From positions 62,001-126,000 of the forward strand of contig NZ_JAAOYW010000003.1 of the NCBI RefSeq assembly GCF_011761235.1: a DNA stretch of 64,000 bases. Reading direction: 5' to 3'. Both the position numbers and the translations under genes were made by a program. A model generated the notes under the pieces. That model was not told the origin of the DNA, made no database searches, and saw only the letters and a program-made list of their open reading frames with translations. Shown here piece after piece: positions 26,469 through 36,018 of this stretch (the stretch's first letter is position 1; each line of letters starts with the position of its first letter). Source of the stretch: Frigoribacterium faeni (GTDB lineage Bacteria > Actinomycetota > Actinomycetes > Actinomycetales > Microbacteriaceae).

Positions 26469-27422
26469 ATGGCGCGCTACCTCCTCACCCGCCTGTGGCA
26501 GTCGGCGGTGACGCTCGTGCTCGCCTCCGTCGTGGTCTTCGTCGGCGTGCGGCAGCTGCCGGGCGACCCTGCCCTCGCCTTGGCGGGTGAGGAGGCCAGC
26601 CCGCAGCAGGTCGCGGCCATCCGCGCCGACCTGGGGCTCGACGACCCGCTCGTCGTGCAGTACCTCCGCTTCGTCGGGGCCTTCCTCCGGGGCGACCTCG
26701 GCCAGTCGACCCGCACCGGCACACCGGTGGCCGACCTCATCGCCTCCACCCTGCCGGTCACGCTGTGGCTGTCGCTCTACGCGATCGTCGTCGCGGTGCT
26801 CGTCGGCGTCGCCCTGGGCGTCGTCGCCGAGCGCTGGCGCGGACGCTGGCCCGAGTGGATGGCCAACGCCGCCGCCCTCGTCGGCCTGAGCGTGCCGAAC
26901 TTCTGGCTCGGCATCCTCGCCATCCTGTGGCTGGCCGTCGGGCTGGGGCTGTTCCCCGCCTCCGGGTACGTGCCCGTCACCGACGACCCGTGGCAGGCGC
27001 TCGTGCACCTCACCCTGCCGGCGCTCATCCTCGGCACCTCGCTCGCCGCCGTCATCATGCGGCAGACGCGGGCCTCGATGATCGAGACGATGACGACGGA
27101 CTACGTCCGCACGGCCCGTGCCAAGGGCCTCGGACGGGGACGCGTGCTGCTCCGCTACGGGCTCCGCAACTCGATGATCGTCGTCGTCACGATCGTCGGC
27201 CTGCAGCTCGGCGGGCTGATCTCGGGCGCCGTCGTGACCGAGCGCATCTTCGCCCTGCCGGGCTTCGGCAAGCTCACCCTCGACGCCGTCTTCACGCGCG
27301 ACTACCCGGTCGTGCAGGCCGTCGTGCTCGTCATCACGCTCGGCTACATCCTGATCAACCTCGTCGTCGACGTGCTCTACAGCGTCCTCAACCCGCGCAT
27401 CCGAGTCGGAGGAGCCTCCTGA
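26469..27422 (+). CDS. Peptide ABC transporter permease, DppB type
   Basis: A 317-aa permease with about six membrane helices. FVGVRQLPGDPALAL and the EAA loop YVRTARAKGLGRGRVLLRYG identify the DppB/OppB group. It begins three bases after the binding-protein stop and ends in a TGATG overlap with the DppC-type gene. Confidence 0.94.
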   Translation: MARYLLTRLWQSAVTLVLASVVVFVGVRQLPGDPALALAGEEASPQQVAAIRADLGLDDPLVVQYLRFVGAFLRGDLGQSTRTGTPVADLIASTLPVTLWLSLYAIVVAVLVGVALGVVAERWRGRWPEWMANAAALVGLSVPNFWLGILAILWLAVGLGLFPASGYVPVTDDPWQALVHLTLPALILGTSLAAVIMRQTRASMIETMTTDYVRTARAKGLGRGRVLLRYGLRNSMIVVVTIVGLQLGGLISGAVVTERIFALPGFGKLTLDAVFTRDYPVVQAVVLVITLGYILINLVVDVLYSVLNPRIRVGGAS

Positions 27423-28300
27423 TGACCGTCCTCGTGCCCACCTCCCACGAGCTCGGCTCCGACCGGGGCCGCGTCTGGGGCCAGCTGCGCCGCAACAAGC
27501 TCGGCGTGACCGGCGGCGTGATGCTGCTCGTCGTGCTCGTCGCGGGGATCGCCGCGCCGCTCATCGCCCCCTACGGCCCGGCCGAGGTGCACTTCGACAC
27601 GCCGTTCCAGCTGCCCGGCACCGTCGGGTTCCTGCTCGGCACCGACGACCTCGGCCGCGACATCCTCTCGCGCACCGTCCACGGCATCCGCGTCTCGCTC
27701 GTCGTCGGCGTGCTCAGCGTCGTGCTGGCCGTCGTCGTCGGCACCCCGCTCGGGCTGGTCGCGGGCTACTGGCGCTGGCTCGACGCGATCGTGTCGCGCC
27801 TGACCGACGTGATGCTCGCGTTCCCGTTCCTCATCATCGCAGTGGCGCTCGCCGCCATCAGCGGGCCGAGCCTCGGCAACGCGGTGATCGCCCTGGGCAT
27901 CGCGCAGATCCCCACGATGATCCGCGTGGTGCGCGGCGAGACGATGCGCATCCGCTCGACCGACTTCGTGCTGAGCGCCCGCACCATGGACGCGACCGGG
28001 CTGCGGGTGATCTTCGCCCACGTGCTGCCGAACTGCGTGTCGGCGATCATCGTGCAGGCCACGGTCATCATGCCGGTCGCGGTGATCGGGGAGGCGCTGC
28101 TGTCGTTCCTGGGACTCGGCATCCAGCCGCCGACGGCCAGTCTGGGCATCATGCTCTCCGACGCGCAGCAGTACCTGTCGAACGCCCCGTTCGCCGCCGT
28201 CGTGCCGGGCCTCGCCATCGCCGTCATCTGCCTCGGCTTCAACCTCGTCGGCGACGCCCTGCGCGACGCCCTCGACCCGACCTCCCGCGAACGGACCTGA
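27422..28300 (+). CDS. Peptide ABC transporter permease, DppC type
   Basis: A 292-aa permease with the N-terminal OppC_N segment (RNKLGVTGGVMLLVVLVAGI), the conserved GTDDLGRDILSR motif and the ATPase-contact region FVLSARTMDATGLRVIFAHV. It pairs with the DppB-type permease. The start overlaps the previous stop by one base. Confidence 0.94.
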   Translation: MTVLVPTSHELGSDRGRVWGQLRRNKLGVTGGVMLLVVLVAGIAAPLIAPYGPAEVHFDTPFQLPGTVGFLLGTDDLGRDILSRTVHGIRVSLVVGVLSVVLAVVVGTPLGLVAGYWRWLDAIVSRLTDVMLAFPFLIIAVALAAISGPSLGNAVIALGIAQIPTMIRVVRGETMRIRSTDFVLSARTMDATGLRVIFAHVLPNCVSAIIVQATVIMPVAVIGEALLSFLGLGIQPPTASLGIMLSDAQQYLSNAPFAAVVPGLAIAVICLGFNLVGDALRDALDPTSRERT

Positions 28301-28305
28301 TCCTC

Positions 28306-30219
28306 GTGACCTACACCGCGCCTCCCGCGTTCACCACCCGCCCCGACCTCGTCGGCACCTTCGGCATGACCGCCTCGACGCACTGGCTCGCGACGGCGTC
28401 GGCCCAGTCGGTGCTCGAGCGCGGCGGCAACGCTTTCGACGCCGCCGTCGCGGGGGCCTTCGTGCTGCACGTCGTCGAGCCGCACCTCAACGGGCCCGGC
28501 GGCGACATGACCGCGGTCTTCGCGACCGCCGACGAGCCCGGCCGCCCGGTCGTGCTGATGGGGCAGGGCCCGGCGCCCGCCGGCGCGACCGTCGAGCACT
28601 ACCGCGCCGAGGGGCTCGACCTCGTGCCCGGCTCGGGCGCGCTCGCCGCCGCGGTGCCCGGCGCCGTCGACGCGTGGCTGCTGCTGCTGCGCGACCACGG
28701 CACGTGGGAGCTCGCCGACGTGCTCGCCTACGCGATCGGCTACGCCCGCGACGGCCATCCCATCACGGCGCGCGTCACCGAGACGATCGGCGCGGTGGCG
28801 GAGCTGTTCGCCGAGCACTGGCCGACGTCGGCCGACCGCTGGCTCGTCGACGGGGCGCCGCCCCGGCCCGGCGAGGTGGTCGTGAACGAGGCGTACGCCC
28901 GCGTGCTCGACGGCCTGGTGGCCGCAGGAGGCGCGTTGCCGGCCGACGACGCCGGCCCCGCCCCCGAGACGCCCGGCTCGTCGCGGGCCGAGGCCGCCCG
29001 GCGCGCCCGCGTCGACGCGGCGCGCACCGAGTGGGCCGAGGGGCTCGTCGCGACCTCGATCGACGCCTTCGTGCGGACGCCGCACCGGCACTCGACGGGC
29101 GGCGAGCACGCCGGCGTGCTGCGCGCCTCCGACCTCGCGGCGTTCCGGGCCTCGACCGAGGAGGCGGCGACGGTCGAGTTCCGCGGCCACGTCGTGGCGA
29201 AGACCGGCGCGTGGGGCCAGGGCCCCGCGCTGCTGCAGGTGCTGGCGATGCTCGACCCGCTGCCCGACGAGCTGCTCGACCCGTCGACCGTCGACGGCGC
29301 CCACACGATCGTCGAGGCGCAGAAGCTCGCCATGGCCGACCGCGAGGCCTGGTACGGCGACCGCGACGTGCCGCTCGACCGCCTGCTGTCGGCCGGCTAC
29401 GCGGCCGAGCGCCGTGCGCTCATCGGGAGCTCCGCCTCCCACGAGCTCCGTCCCGGCGACGCCGGGGGCGCAGGAGGCGCGGGCCGGCTCCCCGAGCTCC
29501 GCACCGACGACGACACGGCCGGGCCCGGCGCCGGCGTGGGGGAGCCCACCGTCGGGTCGTTCGCCGCCGTGCCCGCGGACGACGCGCGCCAGCCGGGCGC
29601 CGAGCCCGACGTCGCCCCCACGGGCGAGGCCCGCGGCGACACCTGCCACATCGACGTCGTCGACCGCTGGGGCAACGTCGTCTCGGCGACCCCGTCGGGC
29701 GGCTGGCTGCAGTCGTCGCCGACCATCCCCGAGCTCGGCTTCTGCCTCGGCAGCCGCCTGCAGATGACGTGGCTGGAGGAGGGCACCGCCTCGACCCTCG
29801 AGCCCGGCCGGCGGCCGCGCACGACGCTCACGCCGACGCTCGTGCTGCGCGACGGGGAGCCCGTCGTGGCCCTCGGCTCGCCGGGCGGCGACCAGCAGGA
29901 CCAGTGGCAGCTGCTCTACCTGCTCCGCACGATCGTCGGCGGGTGGAGCCCGCAGCAGGCGATCGACGCGCCGGCCCTGCACACGACGTCGTTCCCCGGC
30001 TCGTTCTGGCCGCGCACCTGGACGCCCGGCGGGGTCGTCGTCGAGGACCGCCTCGGCGACGAGCTGATCGCCGGGCTCGAGGCCCGCGGCCACGTCGTCA
30101 CCCGCTCGGGCGACTGGTCGCTCGGCCGGCTGTCGAGCGTCACCCGCGACCCCGCGACCGGCGTGCTGGGCGCCGCCGCCAACCCCCGAGGAGCACAGGC
30201 CTATGCCGCAGGACGCTGA
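28306..30219 (+). CDS. Gamma-glutamyltransferase-family Ntn hydrolase
   Basis: A 637-aa gamma-glutamyltranspeptidase homologue. The N-terminal part has GGNAFDAAVAGAFVLHVVEP and the oxyanion region HLNGPGGD; the autocleavage nucleophile is Thr446 in GDTCHIDVVDRWGNVVSATP, and the small-subunit motif LGSPGGDQQDQW is present. No signal peptide is visible, so unlike secreted GGTs it should act in the cytoplasm on imported gamma-glutamyl or related substrates. A Gly/Ala/Pro-rich insert precedes the cleavage site. The gene lies inside a peptide-importer operon, overlapping the following ATPase gene by 17 bp. Confidence 0.9.
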   Translation: MTYTAPPAFTTRPDLVGTFGMTASTHWLATASAQSVLERGGNAFDAAVAGAFVLHVVEPHLNGPGGDMTAVFATADEPGRPVVLMGQGPAPAGATVEHYRAEGLDLVPGSGALAAAVPGAVDAWLLLLRDHGTWELADVLAYAIGYARDGHPITARVTETIGAVAELFAEHWPTSADRWLVDGAPPRPGEVVVNEAYARVLDGLVAAGGALPADDAGPAPETPGSSRAEAARRARVDAARTEWAEGLVATSIDAFVRTPHRHSTGGEHAGVLRASDLAAFRASTEEAATVEFRGHVVAKTGAWGQGPALLQVLAMLDPLPDELLDPSTVDGAHTIVEAQKLAMADREAWYGDRDVPLDRLLSAGYAAERRALIGSSASHELRPGDAGGAGGAGRLPELRTDDDTAGPGAGVGEPTVGSFAAVPADDARQPGAEPDVAPTGEARGDTCHIDVVDRWGNVVSATPSGGWLQSSPTIPELGFCLGSRLQMTWLEEGTASTLEPGRRPRTTLTPTLVLRDGEPVVALGSPGGDQQDQWQLLYLLRTIVGGWSPQQAIDAPALHTTSFPGSFWPRTWTPGGVVVEDRLGDELIAGLEARGHVVTRSGDWSLGRLSSVTRDPATGVLGAAANPRGAQAYAAGR

Positions 30220-31900
30220 GACCGTGACCACCACCGCCGCCGCCAGCCCCGGCCCCGGTCCCGCCGAGGGGGCGCCCGCGCCCCTGCTCGCCGTGCGGGG
30301 CCTCCGGGTCGCGTTCGGCGACCGCGACGTCGTGCACGGCGTCGACCTCGACGTGGCCCGGGGCGAGCGGGTCGCCATCGTCGGCCAGTCCGGCTCGGGC
30401 AAGTCGACCGTCGTCGCGGCGGTGCTGCAGCTGCTGCCCGGCGCCGGCCACGTCACCGGGGGCACCGTGCACCTCGGCGGCGACGAGCTGACCGGGGCGG
30501 GCGAGGCGCGCATGAGGTCGGTGCGCGGCGCCCGCATCGGCCTCGTGCCGCAGGACCCGTCGACGAACCTCAACCCCTCGATGACCGTCGGGGCGCAGAT
30601 CGCCGACGCCCTCCGTGCGGGCGGCGCCCGGGGGCGCGCCGCCGTCGGCCGCCGCGTCGTCGAGCTGATGACCGAGGCCGGCATCCCCGAGGCCGAGCGC
30701 CGCGCGGGCCAGTACCCGCACGAGTTCTCCGGCGGCATGAGGCAGCGGGTGCTCATCGCCGTCGCCCTCGCCCGCGACCCCGAGCTGTTGATCGCGGACG
30801 AGCCGACGAGCGCCCTCGACGTGACGGTGCAGCGGCAGATCCTCGACCACCTGCAGACCCTCGTCGACGCGCACGGCACGTCGCTGCTCTTCATCACGCA
30901 CGACCTCGGGGTCGCGGCCGACCGCACCGACCGCATCGTCGTCATGCTCGACGGCCGCGTCGTCGAGCAGGGCACGCCGCGGCAGATCCTGCTCGACCCG
31001 CAGCACGAGTACACGAAGCGGCTCGTCGCCGCGGCGCCGACCGTGACGGCCGCGGCGGCGCTCCGGGCCGAGGAGCCCGTCGCCGACGGGCGGCAGGACG
31101 CCGAGAAGGCGCGGGTCGACCCGATCCTGGTCGTGACGGACCTCGTCAAGGAGTACCGCCTCCGGGGCCGACGCGGCGAGACCGTCCGGGCGGTCGACGG
31201 CATCTCGTTCGAGGTGCCCCGCGGCACCACGACGGCCGTCGTGGGGGAGTCGGGCTCGGGCAAGACCACGCTCTCGCGCATCGTGCTCGGCGTCGAGCCG
31301 GCGACGTCGGGCAGCGCGCTCATCGACGGCGAGGGCATCACCGCCAGCCGCGGCGCGGCGCGCCGGGCTCTGCGCCGCCGCGTGCAGCCGGTGTTCCAGG
31401 ACCCGTACGGCTCGCTCGACCCGACCTACAGCGTCGAGCGGCTGATCGACGAGCCGCTGCGCATCTTCGGCGTCGGCGACCGCGCCGGCCGCCGCGCCCG
31501 CGTCGCCGAGCTGCTCGACCAGGTGGCCCTGCCGCGGTCGGTCGCGCAGAGCCGGCCGAACGAGCTCTCGGGCGGGCAACGGCAGCGGGTCGCCATCGCC
31601 CGGGCCCTCGCCCTCGAGCCCGAGCTGCTGATCTGCGACGAGGCCGTGTCGGCCCTCGACGTGCTCGTGCAGGAGCAGATCCTCGAGCTGCTGGCCGAGC
31701 TGCAGGGCCGACTGGGGCTCAGCTACCTGTTCATCACGCACGACCTCGCGGTCGTGCGGCAGATCGCCCATAGTGTGGTGGTGATGCGACGCGGTCGCAT
31801 CGTCGAGCGGGGCAGCGTCGACGACGTGTTCCTCGCCCCGACGGACGAGTACACCCACCACCTCCTAGGAGCGATCCCCGGTGCCAGCCTCGGTGTCTGA
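30203..31900 (+). CDS. Peptide ABC transporter fused ATPase, DppD-DppF type
   Basis: A 565-aa protein with two complete ATPase domains. Domain 1: [37 protein letters not shown]. Domain 2: [37 protein letters not shown]. The second Walker B ends in EAVSALD, as in the second operon's protein. The fusion of DppD and DppF into one chain is common in Actinobacteria. It starts within the GGT gene and ends over the GntR gene. Confidence 0.93.
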   Translation: MPQDAETVTTTAAASPGPGPAEGAPAPLLAVRGLRVAFGDRDVVHGVDLDVARGERVAIVGQSGSGKSTVVAAVLQLLPGAGHVTGGTVHLGGDELTGAGEARMRSVRGARIGLVPQDPSTNLNPSMTVGAQIADALRAGGARGRAAVGRRVVELMTEAGIPEAERRAGQYPHEFSGGMRQRVLIAVALARDPELLIADEPTSALDVTVQRQILDHLQTLVDAHGTSLLFITHDLGVAADRTDRIVVMLDGRVVEQGTPRQILLDPQHEYTKRLVAAAPTVTAAAALRAEEPVADGRQDAEKARVDPILVVTDLVKEYRLRGRRGETVRAVDGISFEVPRGTTTAVVGESGSGKTTLSRIVLGVEPATSGSALIDGEGITASRGAARRALRRRVQPVFQDPYGSLDPTYSVERLIDEPLRIFGVGDRAGRRARVAELLDQVALPRSVAQSRPNELSGGQRQRVAIARALALEPELLICDEAVSALDVLVQEQILELLAELQGRLGLSYLFITHDLAVVRQIAHSVVVMRRGRIVERGSVDDVFLAPTDEYTHHLLGAIPGASLGV

Positions 31901-32660
31901 CCCCCGCCCCGCCCCGCCGGGCGTCGTCGACGCCGTCCGCGCCGACATCGTGCACGGGGTGCTGCAGCCGGGCACCCGCATCACCGAGGCGGCGCTCGCC
32001 GAGCGCTACGGGGTCTCCCGGGTGCCGGTGCGCGAGGCCCTCCGCGGGCTCGAGGCCGAGGGGTTCGTCGAGTCGCGGCCGAACGTCGGGTCGCGCGTGG
32101 CCGACATCCCCGTCGACGAGGCCGACGACCTGTTCGCGGTCCGCGAGGCGCTCGAGATCTCGACGGCGCGGCGGGCGGCGTCCCGGGCCCGGGCGCGCTT
32201 CAGCGGGGCGGACGCCGACGACGGCGGCGAGTGGCTGCGGCTGCGCCGCGAGCTCGAGCGCGTGCTCGACGAGGGCGACGCGGCCGTCGAGGTCGACGAG
32301 CTCGACCGGCTCGTCGACCTCAACGAGCGGTTCCACATCGGGGTCGCCGAGCTCAGCCGCAGCAGCACCCTCGCGACGCTGCTGAGGCAGCTGTCGCGCA
32401 AGATCGAGTGGCTCTACGCCCTCGACGAGTTCTCGCGCGGCAAGCGCCTCTGGCCCGACCACCGCGTCATCCTCGCCGCCGTCGACGCGGGCGACCCGGA
32501 CCGGGCGGGCGAGCTCATGGGCCGCCACGTGCGCGAGTCCCGCGTGGGGTACCTCAGCAGGACCGCCCCGGCCGAGGTCGTCGCCGAGCTGCGCGCCGCG
32601 CCGCCCGCGGTCGTCGCGGTGCGGAGCCGCGCCGAGACGGACGGCGGCGACGCCTCGTGA
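31881..32660 (+). CDS. GntR family regulator, FCD subfamily
   Basis: A 259-aa regulator. The N-terminal winged helix has ITEAALAERYGVSRVPVREALRGL (about 33-56) and the C-terminal FCD domain supplies ligand-binding histidines (LNERFHIGVAEL, DHRVILAAVDAGD). FCD regulators sense small carboxylic or amino acids. It overlaps the transporter ATPase by 20 bp and the acetamidase gene by 4 bp, so it is produced with the operon it may control, probably responding to a breakdown product. Confidence 0.92.
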   Translation: MPASVSDPRPAPPGVVDAVRADIVHGVLQPGTRITEAALAERYGVSRVPVREALRGLEAEGFVESRPNVGSRVADIPVDEADDLFAVREALEISTARRAASRARARFSGADADDGGEWLRLRRELERVLDEGDAAVEVDELDRLVDLNERFHIGVAELSRSSTLATLLRQLSRKIEWLYALDEFSRGKRLWPDHRVILAAVDAGDPDRAGELMGRHVRESRVGYLSRTAPAEVVAELRAAPPAVVAVRSRAETDGGDAS

Positions 32661-33583
32661 CCCTGCACCGCCTCGACGCGACCCGCGAGACCACGCACGA
32701 CGTCTACTCGCGCGACCACGCGTCCGTGCTCACGGTCGAGCCCGGCGACGAGGTCGTCGTCGGGTCCCTCGACGCCTCCGGCCACCTCGAGCGCCAGACG
32801 ACGCCCGGCGAGCAGCGGCCGCGGCTGTTCGCGCAGGCGCGAGGCCACGCGCTCACCGGTCCGGTCGCCGTGCGGGGCGCCCGGCCGGGAGGCATGCTCG
32901 GCGTGACCTTCGTCGACCTGAGGCCGGGCGACTGGGGCTGGACCGTCGCGGGCGGTCGCGAGACCCCCGTCACCACCCGGCTCGGCCTGGCCGACGTCGC
33001 CCCGTCGTGGCTGCTCTGGGACATCGACGCCGTCACCGGGCTCGCCACCGAGAGCCGCGGCCCGACGGTGCCGACCGCGCCGTTCCTCGGCGTCGTCGGG
33101 GTCGCGCCCGCCGAGCCGGGCGAGCACGCGACGACCCCGCCGCGCACCGCCGCCGGCGGCAACGTCGACTGTCGCGAGCTCGTGGCCGGGTCGACGCTCT
33201 GGCTGCCCGTCCAGGTCGACGACGCGCTGCTCTACCTCGGCGACGGCCACGCGGCGCAGGGGGACGGCGAGGTCGGCGGCACCGCGATCGAGTGCGCCAT
33301 GACGACGCGGGTGCGGCTCGACCTGGCCGACGACCGCCCCCTCGCGAGCATCCACGCCGAGACCCCGGCGGGCCGCGTCACGTTCGGCTTCGACCCCGAC
33401 CTCGACGTCGCCACGGGCGACGCCCTCGACGCGATGGTCACCTGGCTGGCCGCGCTGCTCGACGTGGACCGCGCCACGGCGCTCGCCTTCGCCAGCGCCG
33501 TCGTCGACCTGCGGGTCACGCAGGTGGCGAACCAGACCTGGGGCGTGCACGCGGTGCTCCCGACGGGCGCGCTCGGCGTCTGA
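32657..33583 (+). CDS. Acetamidase/formamidase family protein
   Basis: A 308-aa FmdA/AmdA-family amidohydrolase. It shows the family order: VEPGDEVVV near the N terminus, LTGPVAVRGARPGGMLGV, GGNVDCRELVAGSTLWLPV and LGDGHAAQGDGEVGGTAIE, whose Asp/His/Glu residues are the metal ligands. Members release ammonia from formamide or short amides. It starts on a GTGA overlap with the GntR gene and closes the peptide/GGT operon, suggesting amide nitrogen recovery from imported compounds. The convergent lipoprotein gene follows after 15 bp. Confidence 0.9.
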   Translation: MTLHRLDATRETTHDVYSRDHASVLTVEPGDEVVVGSLDASGHLERQTTPGEQRPRLFAQARGHALTGPVAVRGARPGGMLGVTFVDLRPGDWGWTVAGGRETPVTTRLGLADVAPSWLLWDIDAVTGLATESRGPTVPTAPFLGVVGVAPAEPGEHATTPPRTAAGGNVDCRELVAGSTLWLPVQVDDALLYLGDGHAAQGDGEVGGTAIECAMTTRVRLDLADDRPLASIHAETPAGRVTFGFDPDLDVATGDALDAMVTWLAALLDVDRATALAFASAVVDLRVTQVANQTWGVHAVLPTGALGV

Positions 33584-33598
33584 GTGCCCGCGTCGCGC

Positions 33599-35083
33599 CT
33601 ACTGGTAGGTGACGAGGTCCGGCACGGGCGACACGTCGCCCAGGGTCTGCTCGGGCGTGAGCATCGGCTCGTCCTCGTCGTAGAAGTTCTTCCAGCCCCA
33701 GGCGACCGCGGGGGCGCCGTCGTGCAGGGCGCGCCAGGTCGCCTGCTTGTCGGGCTGCGACCCCTGGCCGTCGACGTGCACCAGGGTGGTCAGCTCGGGT
33801 CGGCCGAGGTCGATCGCGGCCCGGTCGCGCAGCATGCTCGACCGGAACTGGTGCAGCACGAACAGCTTCGGCGGCAGCGACCGCGCGGCGACGAGGTCGG
33901 CCAGCCAGGTCGACACCCCGTTCACCTCGGCGGCGTCGACCCCGCCGATCTGGGCGAGCGGCACCTGGTCCGGCGCGAGCCGCCACTCGGGGTCGAGGGC
34001 CAGGCCCACGTTGGGCTCGGCGAGCAGCGACTCGTAGCGCTTCGCCTGGCTGAGGAAGCCCGCCCGGCCGGGCTGCAGGTCCAGGACGACGTACTGGCCG
34101 GCGTCGGCGGCAGCCTCGACCCAGGGGCGGAGCGTCTCCGGGTCGAGCTCGTTCGAGTAGTCGCCGTCCGGCCCGGCCGAGCCCGCCGCGACCGTGGCGA
34201 TCACCTCGAGCATCGGGACGACGGGCCGGTCGGACGACGCCTGGTAGCCGGCGGCGACCTCGGCGGCCCGTCGCACGGCGGCGGCGGCGTCCTGCTCGCC
34301 GAGCACGCCGAGGGCGCCCGTGCCCGGAGCGCCGTAGAGCGCGACGAAGCGGCGGTCGGGGAAGAACCGCTGGCCTCCGCCGGGCAGCTGCGCGCCCGAC
34401 CGCGCGGCGGCGACCGACCAGTCGAGGTGGGCGCGACCCGCGAAGGCCGCTCCGACGACGACGGTGGCGGCGGCCCGGGAGGCGCCCATCGCGTCCACGA
34501 CGGACGCGTCCTGCTGCAGGTCGACCACGCCCTCCGGCAGCGGCAGCAGCTCGGCCCCGGCGGCGCGCGCCGTGGCCGAGGCGGCCGCGTCGTCGGAGCC
34601 CGCCACGACGACCAGGGTCGACGAGTCGGCGTGCCGCGAGGGGGACGGCTCGACCTCGTCGGCCGGCACGGACGCGACGCCGTGGACGGTCGCCGCGTCG
34701 TCGTGGGCGTCGTCGGCATCGCCCACGGTGGCGACCGTCGTCGCGTCCAGCCGGTCGAGCTCGGCGGCGACGTCGACGCCGTCGCCGGCGAGCAGCACGG
34801 GCGCCCCGAGCCGCTCGCCCTGCGCGGCGGCGTCGGCGACCGCGTCCGGGCGACCGGCCGGGGCCAGCACGACGACCGGCGAACTGGTCCAGAGCGCGCG
34901 GCTGGTCTCGACGGCCCTCTCGGCGGCCGTGGGCGACGCCGCGGTCGTGACCGGCGCCTCCGGCGTGGCCACCGTGACCTCGACGCGCTCGGGCCGGGGA
35001 TCGGCACCCGTGCACGCGGCGACGAGCAGCGAGGCGCCCACGGCGAGGGAGGCGGCGGGCAGGAGGCGACGTCGGGTGAGCAC
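33599..35083 (-). CDS. Cell-surface lipoprotein, possible cell-wall-binding-repeat-like N-domain
   Basis: A 494-aa lipoprotein; the n-region MLTRRRLL and lipobox LLVAAC (Cys24) are clear. Residues 60-210 have repeated VVVLAPAGRPDAVADA-like and VATVGDADDA-like segments, reminiscent of cell-wall-binding repeat 2 domains. Residues 300-490 look like a TIM-barrel-like domain (YVVLDLQPG, VGLALDPEWRL, LFVLHQFRSSMLRD, VHVDGQG). Function unknown. TAGCGT six bases before the GTG start suggests a leaderless mRNA. Confidence 0.75.
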   Translation of the reverse strand: MLTRRRLLPAASLAVGASLLVAACTGADPRPERVEVTVATPEAPVTTAASPTAAERAVETSRALWTSSPVVVLAPAGRPDAVADAAAQGERLGAPVLLAGDGVDVAAELDRLDATTVATVGDADDAHDDAATVHGVASVPADEVEPSPSRHADSSTLVVVAGSDDAAASATARAAGAELLPLPEGVVDLQQDASVVDAMGASRAAATVVVGAAFAGRAHLDWSVAAARSGAQLPGGGQRFFPDRRFVALYGAPGTGALGVLGEQDAAAAVRRAAEVAAGYQASSDRPVVPMLEVIATVAAGSAGPDGDYSNELDPETLRPWVEAAADAGQYVVLDLQPGRAGFLSQAKRYESLLAEPNVGLALDPEWRLAPDQVPLAQIGGVDAAEVNGVSTWLADLVAARSLPPKLFVLHQFRSSMLRDRAAIDLGRPELTTLVHVDGQGSQPDKQATWRALHDGAPAVAWGWKNFYDEDEPMLTPEQTLGDVSPVPDLVTYQ

Positions 35084-35115
35084 CGATCCACGCTAGACCG
35101 CTCGGCGCGGCAGGC

Positions 35116-36018
35116 TCAGCTCAGGACGTCCTTCGTGGTGAACCGGCCGAGCGCGAGCGCGCCGAAGACGGCGATGTAGCCCGCCTGCAGTAGCGCGTTG
35201 TCCGCGAAGTTGCTCCACGAGATCGGATCGCGCAACAGATCGGCGAACCCCAGCCAGTAGTGGGTGAACAGCCACGGGTCGAGGAACGACAGCTGCGGCA
35301 GCGCGTCGACGATCTGAGCGGCCGTCGACAGCACGACGGTCGCCGCCATGGCGCCCACCGGCACGCTCGTGAGCGTCGACGCGAACAGGCCGATCGCGCT
35401 GAGGCCGAGCAGCGAGATCGTGACGTAGAGGGCCATCAGCAGCATGCGGCCGGCGTAGTCGCCCAGCCCGATCGTCTGGCCCGACAGCAGCGTCACCGGG
35501 CCGACGGGGAACAGGGCCGCGCCCGCGATCGCGCCCACGACGACCACGACGAGGGTGCCGGCGAGGCAGAAGAGGGCCGCACCGGCGTACTTGACGAGCA
35601 GGAGGCGCACCCGGCCCACCGGGGTCACGAGCAGGTACCGCAGGGTGCCGAGGCTCGCCTCGCCGGCGATCGTGTCGCCCGCGACGACGCCGACCGTGAG
35701 CGGCAGGAACAGCGGGATGGCGACCGTGAGGGCCGTCAGCGAGACGAAGAGGCCGTTGCGGGTGATGTCGCCGAGGAAGGCGGGGCCGCCGCCCGACCCG
35801 TCGTCGTCGGTGGCCACCCGCACGGCGACCGCGAGCAGCACCGGGATGAGGGCGAGGGCCGAGAGCAGCGCGATGGTCCGCGTCCGACGGAACAGCACGG
35901 CGACCTCGCTGCCGAGCAGCGCCAGGCCGGAGCCACGACGCGCCGGCACGGGGGCCGCCCCCGCGACGGACGAGGAGGCGGCGGCCGCGTCGGGCCCGGT
36001 CGGTTCAGCCGGCGACAT
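35116..36018 (-). CDS. ABC-2 type transporter permease
   Basis: A 300-aa permease with six predicted membrane segments, including TIALLSALALIPVLLAVAV, LFVSLTALTVAIPLFLPLTV and MLLMALYVTISLLGLSAIGL. GDTIAGEASLGTLRYLLVTP is a typical ABC-2 cytoplasmic loop. It overlaps the ATPase gene by 14 bp and follows it in a LolA-like/ATPase/permease operon, probably an exporter. Confidence 0.9.
   Translation of the reverse strand: MSPAEPTGPDAAAASSSVAGAAPVPARRGSGLALLGSEVAVLFRRTRTIALLSALALIPVLLAVAVRVATDDDGSGGGPAFLGDITRNGLFVSLTALTVAIPLFLPLTVGVVAGDTIAGEASLGTLRYLLVTPVGRVRLLLVKYAGAALFCLAGTLVVVVVGAIAGAALFPVGPVTLLSGQTIGLGDYAGRMLLMALYVTISLLGLSAIGLFASTLTSVPVGAMAATVVLSTAAQIVDALPQLSFLDPWLFTHYWLGFADLLRDPISWSNFADNALLQAGYIAVFGALALGRFTTKDVLS

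Noticed and set aside
27766-31341. Very long open frame on the minus strand (about 1190 codons) opposite the GGT and transporter genes
   Set aside because: It is antisense to four clear genes; in 72% GC DNA the complementary frames rarely contain stops. The translation is low-complexity Arg/Ala/Ser/Pro without domain motifs.
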